In this document: piece by piece, positions 1-7,159 of the stretch | Position numbering within the stretch: the first letter of the stretch is position 1 | Layout of the letters: the number at the start of each line of letters is the position of its first letter | From: Rhodospirillaceae bacterium | GTDB lineage: Bacteria; Pseudomonadota; Alphaproteobacteria; Azospirillales; Azospirillaceae | Direction: 5' to 3' | Length of the DNA stretch: 64,000 nucleotides | Assembly: GCA_029267445.1 (NCBI GenBank) | Contig: JAJUIU010000011.1 | Location: forward strand, 1 to 64,000 | Notes under the pieces: generated by a model | What the model was told of the DNA's origin: nothing | The model's input: the letters and a program-made list of their open reading frames with translations, nothing else | Database searches by the model: none | Position numbers and translations under genes: made by a program

Positions 1-182
1 ATGCCGGCCGGCAGGTCGGCAGCGGCCACCAGCACCTTGCGGATGGGCTGGGGCTTCACGGCGATCACGCCATCGCCGGTCTGCGCGGGGGGTGGGGCCG
101 CCGTCATCCAGCGGGTGGCTTGGGCGGTGCCCAGGGCGATCAGGACGGCGGTGCCCAGCAGGGCGATCTTGCGGATGTTCAT
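1..182 (-). CDS. cpaB: Flp pilus assembly protein CpaB (RcpC), N-terminal part, cut by window edge
   Basis: Only the first 60 codons are present; the gene runs off the left edge. The ATG lies just after cpaA in the same direction. The visible protein has a short basic start, one hydrophobic helix (about residues 5-20), a Pro/Ala-rich stretch and then VLVAAADLPAG, which matches the start of the SAF domain typical of CpaB/RcpC. CpaB proteins are inner-membrane-anchored periplasmic parts of the Tad secretion system and help secretin assembly. Its position after cpaA and the Flp pilin is the usual Tad order, so cpaC and the rest of the locus probably continue to the left. Confidence 0.88.
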   Translation of the reverse strand, partial: MNIRKIALLGTAVLIALGTAQATRWMTAAPPPAQTGDGVIAVKPQPIRKVLVAAADLPAG

Positions 183-196
183 GGGCCCGCGCTCCG

Positions 197-664
197 TCAG
201 AGGGTCATGGCCGGAAGCGTGACGGCGAGGCCGCCCGCCGCGATGGCGATGCCATAGGGCTCCCGGTCGTCGGCCGCCGGACCGGCCCCGGGGCCGGTGG
301 CGGCCCGCCGGACGAAACGGCGGCGGATGAGCAGCGCGGTCGCCAGCAGGGCGCCCGTCACCATCATCACGTTGAGGAAGAGGGGAAGGTCGATCGGTGC
401 CACCCAGAGGCCGGCGGCCCCCAGCAGCTTCGCGTCGCCGCCGCCGATCCAGCCGATGGCGAACAGGCCGACGCCGGCCGCGAAGAGCGCGGCACCCGTG
501 GCGAGGTTTCCAACCCAGGGAACGTCGCCAGCCAGGGCGTAGAGGGGAAAGAGGGCCGCCAGCGCGATGCAGATCCGGTTCGGGATCAGATACCTGGCGC
601 CATCGCTCAGGGCGGCCGCGAGGAGGAGTGCTGACGCGATGCCGAGGAACATGACGGGGTCCAT
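197..664 (-). CDS. cpaA: Prepilin peptidase CpaA/TadV (A24 family)
   Basis: A 155-residue multi-helix inner-membrane protein. It carries the two aspartates of type IV prepilin peptidases: Asp21 in SDGARYLIPNR and Asp77 in the GxGD-like motif GGGDAK. The length is normal for the short Tad-type A24 peptidases, which lack the methyltransferase domain of PilD. It should cleave the leader peptides of the two Flp pilins (768-989 and 3664-3843) and of the TadE-like pseudopilins. It sits 103 bases after the Flp pilin, with a hairpin in the gap, and 14 bases before cpaB. The ATG is preceded by AGGTG. Confidence 0.93.
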   Translation of the reverse strand: MDPVMFLGIASALLLAAALSDGARYLIPNRICIALAALFPLYALAGDVPWVGNLATGAALFAAGVGLFAIGWIGGGDAKLLGAAGLWVAPIDLPLFLNVMMVTGALLATALLIRRRFVRRAATGPGAGPAADDREPYGIAIAAGGLAVTLPAMTL

Positions 665-717
665 GGCCGCACCTCAGCGCGAAAGGGAGGAGAAGGAACC
701 CGAGGCGGGGCCGGGCC

Positions 718-751
718 GGGACGCCGCGGGCCGGAGGCCGAACGGCGTCCC
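718..751 (-). terminator. Hairpin between Flp pilin and cpaA
   Basis: Arms 718-726 and 743-751 form a perfect 9-bp stem (GGGACGCCG/CGGCGTCCC) around a 16-base GC-rich loop. It lies 17 bases after the pilin stop in the direction of transcription, and no U tract follows. I read it as an attenuator or mRNA-stabilising hairpin that would let pilin mRNA exceed mRNA of the assembly genes. That role is inference. Confidence 0.45.
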
Positions 752-767
752 TGGGTCCCTGCCGGCA

Positions 768-989
768 TCAGCCCTCTTCGGCCGGGCAGGCCTCGCCGCC
801 TTCGATCGGCTCGCCGGTGGCGGCGCAGCTCAGCGTGTTGGCGACATCGGTGAACAGGTTGCCCAGCGACGTGCCCATGGCCGTCATGGCGATGATGGCG
901 GCGACGGAGATGAGGGCGGCGATCAGACCGTATTCGATGGCCGTGGCCCCAGACTCATTGCGGACGAACCGCCGAACCGTAGCGAACAT
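768..989 (-). CDS. flp: Flp family type IVb pilin
   Basis: A 73-residue pilin precursor. The motif NESGATAIEYGL gives a prepilin cleavage site after Gly14 with Glu at +5 and Tyr at +6, the Flp signature, followed by one hydrophobic helix. The C-terminal part is longer than in minimal Flp pilins and has two cysteines (CAATGEPIEGGEAC), which could form a disulfide. The ATG at 989 was chosen because GGAGGT lies 5 bases upstream and the open frame above it is not pilin-like. A promoter candidate lies 60-90 bases upstream, so the pilin may have its own transcript. It should be processed by CpaA and polymerised by the Tad machinery. Confidence 0.93.
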   Translation of the reverse strand: MFATVRRFVRNESGATAIEYGLIAALISVAAIIAMTAMGTSLGNLFTDVANTLSCAATGEPIEGGEACPAEEG

Positions 990-1049
990 TGGTACCTCCA
1001 GAAGTGGCTTCCGAAAGGGGCACCGGCCCCCTGTCAAGGCGACGCTTTC

Positions 1050-1078
1050 GGTATAGCCCACACGAAAGAGGTAAGCAA
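1050..1078 (-). promoter_or_regulatory. Candidate sigma-70 promoter for Flp pilin
   Basis: On the minus strand TTGCTT (1073-1078) and TATACC (1050-1055) are separated by 17 bases. They sit at the edge of an unusually AT-rich stretch (about 1075-1220) within a GC-rich genome. The predicted start is about 55 bases before the pilin ATG. This comes from pattern matching only. Confidence 0.4.
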
Positions 1079-1243
1079 ATAAAAAATCACTGTCGAATAA
1101 GAGAAACCGCAATCATTTCAAGTGTTTGTATTGTGCTGGCGAAATGCCGATGAAGTAAAAAGAAGTTCATGGTATTGAAGAAGCGATCTGCGACTTCTTT
1201 ATATGGAAAACATTTCGAAATTCGTGCCATCCACGCCCTGGCG

Positions 1244-1263
1244 CCGGTCGCGGACGCGACCGG
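1244..1263 (-). terminator. Hairpin directly after the tadE-like gene
   Basis: CCGGTCGC (1244-1251) and GCGACCGG (1256-1263) form an 8-bp perfect stem with a 4-base loop, starting at the base after the stop codon. There is no U-tract, so it may be a weak terminator or a 3'-end stabiliser that separates the tadG-tadE transcript from the pilin unit. Confidence 0.45.
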
Positions 1264-1671
1264 TCACGGGGTCAGGGGAACCCGGGCGCGGCCTTCGATG
1301 GGCACGCCGCTGATCGGGATCAGCCCAGCCACGGCGTCGAAGCGGCCGGCGATGCGGACCGTCACGAAATCCTGTCCGGAGACGCGGTCCCTTTCGACCC
1401 GCACCGTCACGCCGGCCGGTAGCGGGTTTCCCAGCCGATGGCCCACCACGGCGGTGAGCTGGGCGTCGCTGACGCCGGGCGAGGCGAGCGCAAGGCGGGC
1501 GGAGTCCTCCGCCGCGAACTGGAGCGAGGCGCGCAGCCAGAACAGCCTGCCCAGCTCCACCACGCCGAGCAGCAACACGATCACGATGGGGCCATAGATC
1601 GCGAACTCGATGGCCGCGGCACCCCGCCGGCATCGTCCCAGGCGTTGCAGGAGCGGGCCGAGCATCAGCAT
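1264..1671 (-). CDS. tadE: TadE-like pseudopilin
   Basis: A 135-residue protein with the TadE N-terminus RRGAAAIEFAIYGPIVIVLL: a prepilin-peptidase-type Gly17 with Glu22 at +5, then one hydrophobic helix. The rest is a periplasmic domain of mixed beta character. TadE/TadF are minor pseudopilins needed for Flp fibre assembly and are processed by CpaA. The start ATG overlaps the stop of the upstream TadE-like gene by one base (TGATG), so the two are translationally coupled. A hairpin follows immediately after the stop. Confidence 0.85.
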   Translation of the reverse strand: MLMLGPLLQRLGRCRRGAAAIEFAIYGPIVIVLLLGVVELGRLFWLRASLQFAAEDSARLALASPGVSDAQLTAVVGHRLGNPLPAGVTVRVERDRVSGQDFVTVRIAGRFDAVAGLIPISGVPIEGRARVPLTP

Positions 1672-2111
1672 CAGCGCACCCGGAACTCGGCGGCCCCGCG
1701 CAGGTCCAGGGCACCAGGCAGGCCGGGCCAGGGGAACAGGGGCGTGTAGGGCTGGCTGACGGAGACGCGGATGCGCAGGCTGGGCAGGGCGGTGCCGCAG
1801 GTGGATGTGCAGGCGACGGTGTTTCCGGCTGGGCAGGTGCAGATGCGCTCGACCTCCACCGCCGCCGTGGGCGGGATCGGCGACGCGGCGAGGATCGCCG
1901 TGCGCATGGTGTCCGGATCGGTCGGACGGTTCGCCGCGATGGCGATACCGGCCCTGGCGGCGCTGGTCAGCACGCTGTTCTGGTAGACGGCGAGGCCCAC
2001 GTCGGTCACGCCGATCACCAGGAGCAGCAAAAGGGGCAGCAGGAAGACGGTCTCCACCGCCACCCCGCCGCCCTCGTCCTTCAACAGTCGCCGCGTCCGG
2101 CGTTCGCGCAT
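1671..2111 (-). CDS. TadE/TadF-like pseudopilin with Cys-rich segment
   Basis: A 146-residue protein starting with a basic segment and then GGGVAVETVFLLPLLLLLVIG, which again places Glu at +5 from a possible processing Gly (Gly15), followed by one membrane helix. After about 60 periplasmic residues comes a tight cysteine cluster (CTCPAGNTVACTSTC, four Cys in 15 residues), which is not usual for TadE and suggests disulfides. It is coupled by one base to the next TadE-like gene and lies 22 bases after tadG. It is probably the second minor pilin (TadF role) of this locus. Confidence 0.8.
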   Translation of the reverse strand: MRERRTRRLLKDEGGGVAVETVFLLPLLLLLVIGVTDVGLAVYQNSVLTSAARAGIAIAANRPTDPDTMRTAILAASPIPPTAAVEVERICTCPAGNTVACTSTCGTALPSLRIRVSVSQPYTPLFPWPGLPGALDLRGAAEFRVR

Positions 2112-2133
2112 GATCCCGCCTCCGCCGTCGGCG

Positions 2134-3456
2134 TCAGGAGACCAGGCGGGCGACCCGGGGCGAGATGGTGCGCACCCCGGCGGCGGCGCAGTTGCGGTCG
2201 TCCAGCTGGGCGTTGCCGGTGAAGGTCACGATCCGCGCCACCACCTGGGTGCAGCCGGGCGCGGTGGTGACGTTGCCGCCGGCCCAGCGCACCTCGCGCC
2301 GGGGCATGTAGACGGCACCCGTTATCCGCAGGTCCGATCCGCCGTTGAACCGGCTGGTGCCGTTCGTGGTGGCGATGCGGTCCTGCAGGATGGCGACGCC
2401 CGGATAGGGGTAAAGGCTGCCGGACCGGGTGGGTGCGGCGATGTCCACGTCGGCATTGCCGTTGATGTCCACATTGCCGACGGCCGACCCGCCGGAGCGG
2501 GAGGTGAGCACGATCGTCACCCCGTCGCCGGACGGGGAGCGTTGGCCAACCAGGCTGGCGCCGCCGTTCACCTGGAGATCGCCGCCGACGATGTAGTAGG
2601 TGCCGGGCGCCATGGTCACGGTGGCGCCCGCGTTGATCGTCAGGCTGCCGCAGATCACGCCGTGCGTGGCGGGGCTGATCGTCTGCGTGCCCTGGAGGCG
2701 GGGGTTGTTGGCGAGGCAGGCGCCCGGGTTCGGTGCCGGCAGGCCCGCATAGGGATCGTCCAGCGCCCAGCCGCCGGTCACCGGCGGGCGGTCCAGGTCC
2801 AGATCGGTGTTGGACCCGGTGCTGATGCCGCCCACGGTCCACAGGCTGTCCGCCTTGATGGCGGCGTTGCCGGTCACCCGGATGGCGGACGCGCTGTTGG
2901 AATTGGAGGCGATGATGCAGTTGTCGAGCGACAGGTCCACCGTGCCGCTCGACCCGATGGCGGCGGAGGCGACGCCGTCCAGCGCCAGCACGCAGGCCGT
3001 GGAGTTCGTCTCCACCGCCGCCACGGCGCGGGCCTGGATGGTCATCGGGCCGTCGCGGAACAGGCTGGCGAACAGGGTCGGCTCCCGCCGCGTCACCGTC
3101 ACCTCCACCGTCGGGGTGGCGCCGAAGACGCCGGCGGGGTGCAGGGTGACGGCCACGTCCGTGTTGGGCGTGCCGCCATGGCCATTGCGGCGGGCGTCGG
3201 TGACGGCCGAGGCTTCGATCGCGGCGCGGAGGCCGCCCTTGGCCAGCTCGATGGCGCCCGACAAGGCGGCGGCGTCGGCCGCCGTCTGCGCCTGCCGGCG
3301 CATCATGTACCAGCTTCCGACCTCCACGCCGGCGCCGACCGCGCCGACGGCCATGGGTGCCGTCAGCGCCACCAGCGAGAGGGCGGCCCCCCGCCGGTCG
3401 CGCGCCAGATCGCGCAGCAGGACGGCGATGGTCTTGCGGGCATGCGGCTTGGTCAT
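2134..3456 (-). CDS. tadG: TadG-like Flp pilus-associated protein
   Basis: A 440-residue protein. The N-terminus (DRRGAALSLVALTAPMAVG, then SWYMMRRQAQTAADAAALSGA) matches the TadE/G-like N-terminal domain: a prepilin-like helix followed by an AADAAALAGA-type motif. The remaining 350 residues are rich in Gly, Asn, Thr and Val with short repeats such as VTGNAAIKADS and GNVDINGNADVDIAAP, suggesting a secreted beta-helix or beta-sandwich domain. TadG is usually an anchored surface or periplasmic part of the Tad pilus. It leads an operon with the two TadE-like genes, and a promoter candidate lies 45 bases upstream. Confidence 0.85.
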   Translation of the reverse strand: MTKPHARKTIAVLLRDLARDRRGAALSLVALTAPMAVGAVGAGVEVGSWYMMRRQAQTAADAAALSGAIELAKGGLRAAIEASAVTDARRNGHGGTPNTDVAVTLHPAGVFGATPTVEVTVTRREPTLFASLFRDGPMTIQARAVAAVETNSTACVLALDGVASAAIGSSGTVDLSLDNCIIASNSNSASAIRVTGNAAIKADSLWTVGGISTGSNTDLDLDRPPVTGGWALDDPYAGLPAPNPGACLANNPRLQGTQTISPATHGVICGSLTINAGATVTMAPGTYYIVGGDLQVNGGASLVGQRSPSGDGVTIVLTSRSGGSAVGNVDINGNADVDIAAPTRSGSLYPYPGVAILQDRIATTNGTSRFNGGSDLRITGAVYMPRREVRWAGGNVTTAPGCTQVVARIVTFTGNAQLDDRNCAAAGVRTISPRVARLVS

Positions 3457-3500
3457 CGGATCGCTCCATCCTTCGCGGGGTATCGGCCCCGAACGATCGG

Positions 3501-3530
3501 ATAGTAGCTAACCCATTGGGATCATTGCAA
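3501..3530 (-). promoter_or_regulatory. Candidate promoter for tadG operon
   Basis: TTGCAA (3525-3530) and TACTAT (3501-3506) on the minus strand are 18 bases apart, in a short AT-rich patch. The predicted start is about 40 bases before the tadG ATG. This is pattern matching only. Confidence 0.35.
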
Positions 3531-3663
3531 ATTTTCGAATTTCGAGGTAGTTTGCCCGGAGATTCGAAGCAATACCTGGGCGAACCGCGCTGGACACGGC
3601 CTGGATTCGCGGGCGCGGGCAGCCGGGGCCTTGGGGTGGGCCCGTGGGGTGGAAGTGGGGCGT

Positions 3664-3843
3664 TCAGTCGCCGGCGGTGGCGTCGACCACGGCGGCGCTG
3701 ACGATGTCATACATCGCGTTCAGCGCGTCGCGCAGGAACGGGCCGGCGATGACGAGCACCACCCCGACCAGCACGATGATCAGGCTGTACTCGATCGCGG
3801 TGGTGCCGCTGCGGTCGCGGACGAGGCGGGCGACGAAGTCCAT
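3664..3843 (-). CDS. Small Flp family type IVb pilin (second paralogue)
   Basis: A 59-residue Flp precursor. The site DRSGTTAIEYSLI gives cleavage after Gly13 with Glu at +5 and Tyr at +6, then a hydrophobic helix and a short acidic tail. The start at 3843 has AGGA 8 bases upstream; an ATG six codons earlier is also possible. It differs from the 73-residue pilin at 768-989 by lacking cysteines and having a shorter C-terminus. It is separated from tadG by 207 bases, so it is probably transcribed separately. It could be the major or an alternative pilin subunit. Confidence 0.9.
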   Translation of the reverse strand: MDFVARLVRDRSGTTAIEYSLIIVLVGVVLVIAGPFLRDALNAMYDIVSAAVVDATAGD

Positions 3844-4104
3844 GCGCCGATCCTGACGCATGCGCGCGATTTCGGATATTGCCCAGAAGTACGGGTCCGC
3901 CCGCGCGCGGTTTCCGCGTGGTCGCGCTAAGGGCGGACCCGGCACTCGCCGCCCACTGCCGGGTCCGCTTCGCCGATGCGATCCGAATGGGCCGAAAGGG
4001 GGCGGGCCGGCCCTGGCGGCGCGATGGGATGGCGGCGTTGACGCCGCTGGCTCGCGGCTGTTAGTATTCGCCCGACTTTGCAATCAAAATCCGGAATTCA
4101 GGCG

Positions 4105-4404
4105 ATGGAACTGCTTACGATAGACGATTTCAAGCCATTCGAGGGCCAAGCCTTTAAGATCAAAATCGCGGAGGAAAACTGGCTAGACTTGGTGTTGACC
4201 AGCGTCACCGGGTCAAAGGTGTTCAATTATCCGGGAAAGGCGCGCGATCCGTTTTCCCTGTTCTTCGACGGAACCAAGGATAACTGCTGCCGGCAGGGCA
4301 TTTACCACCTGCGGCATGAGTCCGGCTGGACCACGGACATCTTCCTGGTCCCGATCGCCGCCAACCCGGACGGCACCTTCCGCTATCAGGCCCTGTTCAA
4401 CTGA
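4105..4404 (+). CDS. DUF6916-type small protein
   Basis: A 99-residue soluble protein starting MELLTIDDFKPFEGQAFKI. The pattern DDF..F.GQ.F, later PFSLFFDG, then QGIYHLRHE and FLVPI, matches small proteins annotated as DUF6916, whose role is unknown. They often lie next to tail-collar (MdpB-like) genes, as here. The ATG at 4105 was chosen over one nine codons upstream because the family starts at this point. The local base composition is less GC-rich than around it. A strong hairpin follows and separates it from the convergent acetyltransferase. Confidence 0.75.
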   Translation: MELLTIDDFKPFEGQAFKIKIAEENWLDLVLTSVTGSKVFNYPGKARDPFSLFFDGTKDNCCRQGIYHLRHESGWTTDIFLVPIAANPDGTFRYQALFN

Positions 4405-4414
4405 CGGCGGCGCC

Positions 4415-4439
4415 GGACGGACCGCGCCCCGGTCCGTCC
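4415..4439. terminator. Bidirectional terminator-like hairpin
   Basis: GGACGGACC (4415-4423) and GGTCCGTCC (4431-4439) form a perfect 9-bp stem with a 7-base loop. It lies between the convergent DUF6916 gene (ends 4404) and the acetyltransferase gene (ends 4457), so it could serve both. There is no clear U-tract on either side. Confidence 0.5.
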
Positions 4440-4456
4440 ACGCGCTCCGTCCACGC

Positions 4457-4996
4457 TCAGGGCCGCCAGCGCATCAGCCGGTAGGGGCCGTGTTCCCCCT
4501 CCTCCACGAAGCCCAGCCGGTCGTAAAGGCGCCGGGCCGGGTTGAACACCTCCACATGGATGCTGACGGACCGGCCGGTCATCCGGCCGGCCTCCTGGAT
4601 CCGCCGCAGCAACGCCGTGCCCAGGCCACCGTTGCGGGCGGCGGCCAGCAGCCCGATGTCGACGATCCGGATGTCCTCCGGGTGGCCCCGGTACAGATAC
4701 AGCCGGCCCACCGGCTCCCCCGCCCGTTCCACCACCAGGAAATCGGCGTCGGCGTAGGCCTTCCCGTAGTGCATGCGCTGGGCGTCGAACTGCTGGTCCA
4801 GGAAGGCGACGCGCGTGGCGTCATCCCAATCCAGCAGGTCCTTCAGCTCGTCCCACCGCATCTCCCGGTACAGGCGGCGGAGGAACGGGATGTCGGCCTC
4901 CGTCTCCCGCCGGAACGCGACCGGGAGGGCGGCCAGATCCGGCCCCGGATCCAACGCGGAAGCCGGGGCCGGCGCCTGACGTGGTGCCGCCGTCAC
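4457..4996 (-). CDS. GNAT family N-acetyltransferase
   Basis: A 179-residue GNAT-fold protein. The acetyl-CoA binding motif is visible as RNGGLGTALL (residues 121-130), preceded by the beta-4 strand IVDIGLL and followed by the C-terminal motif NPARRLYDRLGF. The substrate is unknown. The GTG start overlaps the stop of the upstream tail-collar gene (GTGA), so it is the last gene of a four-gene operon with three tail-collar proteins. GNATs in such operons may modify the collar proteins or a ligand, but nothing in the sequence decides this. Confidence 0.85.
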   Translation of the reverse strand: MTAAPRQAPAPASALDPGPDLAALPVAFRRETEADIPFLRRLYREMRWDELKDLLDWDDATRVAFLDQQFDAQRMHYGKAYADADFLVVERAGEPVGRLYLYRGHPEDIRIVDIGLLAAARNGGLGTALLRRIQEAGRMTGRSVSIHVEVFNPARRLYDRLGFVEEGEHGPYRLMRWRP

Positions 4997-5541
4997 GGGA
5001 AGTCGGGGAAGATGCCGTCCGTGCAGATGCAGAACCGCACCGCAAGGAACGGCTGCCGGTTTTCGTGCGCACCGTTGCCGCCGGTGAGGTCGATGCTCGC
5101 CGGGTGCAGGTTCGTGTTGGGACTCCCAGTGGCAAAGGCGTTCTGCGACGTGAACGTGGTGCCGTTGACCACGCCGACAAGGTTGGGCAGAACGGTGGGG
5201 CTTGGCGTGTTCGCCACATTGGCCACGCCGCCAGCCAGCTCACCACCCATGCTGTGCGTATGGCCGGGCATCTGGTTCACGGTCAGCGTGACGGTATTGG
5301 TGCCCGTGGCCTTGTTCTGTCCCAGTTCAGTGACGCTTCCAGTGGCCGTGCCCATGGGGACGGAGGACTGCAGGTTGGGCGTGGCGAAGCTCTGATTCTG
5401 CGTCCCGCCATAGAGGTTGCCGATCAGCGCATAAAGCGCCTGGTACTGACCGACCGGCAACAGCGTGCCGTCGCATGTGGCCCAGTCCTGCGGGGCGAAG
5501 GTGTAGGGAAGGATGCGGATTTCGCCGATAAAGGGATCCAT
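4993..5541 (-). CDS. Tail-collar (MdpB-like) protein, copy 1
   Basis: A 182-residue protein with the phage tail-collar fold. It starts MDPFIGEIRILPYTFAPQ, then DWATCDGTLLPV and ALYALIGNLYGGT, with a metal-site-like His pair in PGHTHS and a C-terminal strand FLAVRFCICTDGIFP. The family includes the microcystin-dependent protein MdpB and short-tail-fibre collar domains, where an HxH motif can bind Zn at the trimer axis. It is the third gene of a tandem triplet, 14 bases after copy 2, with a strong GGAGG ribosome site. There are no other phage genes nearby, so this is a cellular trimeric fibre-like protein of unknown function. Confidence 0.85.
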   Translation of the reverse strand: MDPFIGEIRILPYTFAPQDWATCDGTLLPVGQYQALYALIGNLYGGTQNQSFATPNLQSSVPMGTATGSVTELGQNKATGTNTVTLTVNQMPGHTHSMGGELAGGVANVANTPSPTVLPNLVGVVNGTTFTSQNAFATGSPNTNLHPASIDLTGGNGAHENRQPFLAVRFCICTDGIFPDFP

Positions 5542-5555
5542 GGTGTCGCCTCCGC

Positions 5556-6104
5556 TCAGGGTCGCGTCGGGTAGGTGCCGCTGGTGCAGATGATGAAGTT
5601 CATCGGCAGGGACGGCATGACGTTGGCGTGCGGCTGGGAGCCGCCCTCATTACTGACCGCCTGGGCGTTGAAGCTGAAATCGCGGCCGGCCGCGTTCTCC
5701 TTCATGTACAGGTTGAGTCCGCCGGTGCCGGTGGCCAGCACAACCCCGGTCCCGGGCGTGTTGGTGGTGGCGTCCGCCGTCGTGCCGAGCACATGGTGCT
5801 CGTGCACCGGCAGCTGCGCCTGCGTCAGGGTGACCGTCGTGTCGCCGCCGTTCTGTCCCAGCACGCGGTTGGTGCCGGCCCCACCGTTGTTCGTGGTCGG
5901 CCCCAGGCCCCGATGCACCGGCACACGGTTGCGCAGGTCCGGCAGACGGAAATTCTGCACGCCGTCACCGCCGTAAATCGTGCCGATCAGCGAGTACAGG
6001 GCCATGTTATCGCTGATATTGATCAAGCTACCGTCGCAGAGCGCCCAGTTGGTTGGCACTCTCCCAATCGGCCAGATTTTGATTTCACCAAGGTAGGAAT
6101 CCAT
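5556..6104 (-). CDS. Tail-collar (MdpB-like) protein, copy 2
   Basis: A 182-residue paralogue of its neighbours: GEIKIWPIGRVPTNWALCDG at the start, LYSLIGTIYGGDG, a His-rich loop LPVHEHHVLG at the place of HxH, and the ending MNFIICTSGTYPTRP. The start at 6104 has GGGAG upstream; an open frame extends 27 codons further but lacks family similarity. It differs strongly from copies 1 and 3 in the central variable part, which fits heterotrimers or different binding tips. Confidence 0.85.
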   Translation of the reverse strand: MDSYLGEIKIWPIGRVPTNWALCDGSLINISDNMALYSLIGTIYGGDGVQNFRLPDLRNRVPVHRGLGPTTNNGGAGTNRVLGQNGGDTTVTLTQAQLPVHEHHVLGTTADATTNTPGTGVVLATGTGGLNLYMKENAAGRDFSFNAQAVSNEGGSQPHANVMPSLPMNFIICTSGTYPTRP

Positions 6105-6156
6105 CGTTTCGCTCCCAATCTTGAAGGTGGCGTCGCTTCGCTTGCTGTCCGTCCCT

Positions 6157-6696
6157 TCACCAGGGCCGGCTGGGGTATACGCCATTCAGCGCGATGCAGA
6201 AATTCACCACCAGGAATGGCTGCATGTTGGGGTGCGGCTGGCCTCCGCCCGCATTGTCCATGACCTTGGGATGGAGCGGCGACGTCGTCTGCCCCGGCGC
6301 GGCGTAGATGTTCGTCCCGGTGGCTGGGGCCGCGTAAATGTTGCCGGTGGGATTCCGCTGGCTCGCCGCGCTGGTCGTCGCCATAAGGCCATGGTTGTGG
6401 GTCGGCATCTGCACCTCGGTCAGCACCACGGTTTCCGTCCCGCCCGTCTGTCCCTGGTTGTAGGCCACCCCCGTGGTGTTGGTGCTGGAATTGGTGGCCA
6501 TGCCCACCGGCACCCGACCGCGCATGTCCGGCAGGTTGAAGTTGTTCACGCCGTCGCCGCCGAACGTCCTGCCAAGCAGTGAATACAGCGCCGCGTTCTG
6601 GTTCATCTGCAGCTGCTGACCATCACAGCTCGCCCAGGACTGCGGCGCGAATGGCAGCGAGTACATCCTGACCTCGCCGACAAATGGGTCTGTCAT
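6157..6696 (-). CDS. Tail-collar (MdpB-like) protein, copy 3 (first in operon)
   Basis: A 179-residue collar-fold protein starting MTDPFVGEVRMYSLPFAPQ, with SWASCDGQQL, LYSLLGRTFGGDG, the HxH loop MPTHNHGLMA and the C-terminal strand PFLVVNFCIALNGVYPSRP. The ATG at 6696 follows GGAGG. It leads the four-gene operon collar-collar-collar-GNAT. An inverted repeat (6796-6818) in a short AT-rich region upstream is a candidate control site. Confidence 0.85.
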   Translation of the reverse strand: MTDPFVGEVRMYSLPFAPQSWASCDGQQLQMNQNAALYSLLGRTFGGDGVNNFNLPDMRGRVPVGMATNSSTNTTGVAYNQGQTGGTETVVLTEVQMPTHNHGLMATTSAASQRNPTGNIYAAPATGTNIYAAPGQTTSPLHPKVMDNAGGGQPHPNMQPFLVVNFCIALNGVYPSRPW

Positions 6697-7159
6697 CGTT
6701 TCCTCCGTCCCCCTCAGGCCGACGCGCCACTCGTCGAAGGTGGGCGTCGGCCGGAAGCACACCAGAAAACATGCCTTTCGGAAAGTCCCTTTCGCATATG
6801 ACGACATAAACGTCATATTTCATACGGGATAGTGCAGACGGGGACGGTTCGTCGCGCCAGCGGGACGGCTTCCGGCGGGATCGCTTGTAGAGGCCGCTGC
6901 GGGCACGACGCCGCGGGAGCGCCATCGGTGTCCAGGGCTGTTCCCACCCGCCGGGGGCCTTTCCGCCTGACGGCGCGGGCGCGCCGGGCGGTGCCCAAAG
7001 GCTGCCCCAACACCTGCGTTGCTGGTGACCCGACTTGCGTCAGCGTGGCGCGCGGAGCATAGCGATGATGGCACCCATCCAGGGCCGCGCCGGACGATCC
7101 GGGCTTGAACGAATCCGCAACTGATGGTACGTGAATGCATGGACTTCTGGAGCGAAACC
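6697..7159. other. 463-base gap between collar operon and lasso precursor
   Basis: This gap separates two divergent units. Its left part (about 6770-6835) is AT-rich and holds the dyad described separately. The rest is GC-rich; the open frames in it code for Arg/Ala-rich strings without ribosome sites and are not believable genes. It should contain the promoters of the collar operon (leftward) and of the lasso precursor (rightward), but I cannot place a convincing -35/-10 pair for the latter. Confidence 0.6.
6796..6818. promoter_or_regulatory. 23-base dyad, possible operator
   Basis: ATATGACG (6796-6803) and CGTCATAT (6811-6818) are perfect inverted arms with a 7-base spacer in an AT-rich patch. 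It lies 100 bases before the first collar gene and 340 bases before the lasso precursor. Its size and symmetry fit a dimeric regulator site, but no regulator is identifiable. Confidence 0.4.

Noticed and set aside
2110-3504. Long open frame on the plus strand opposite tadG (464 codons)
   Set aside because: Arg/Gly/Ala/His-rich translation typical of the antisense of a GC-rich gene; tadG has clear family features.
4993-6696. Prophage or tailocin
   Set aside because: Only collar-domain proteins are present, with no sheath, baseplate, capsid, lysis or integrase genes.
6832-7062. 76-codon frame upstream of the lasso precursor
   Set aside because: Arg/Ala-rich translation, no ribosome site and no RiPP leader motif; not a second precursor.
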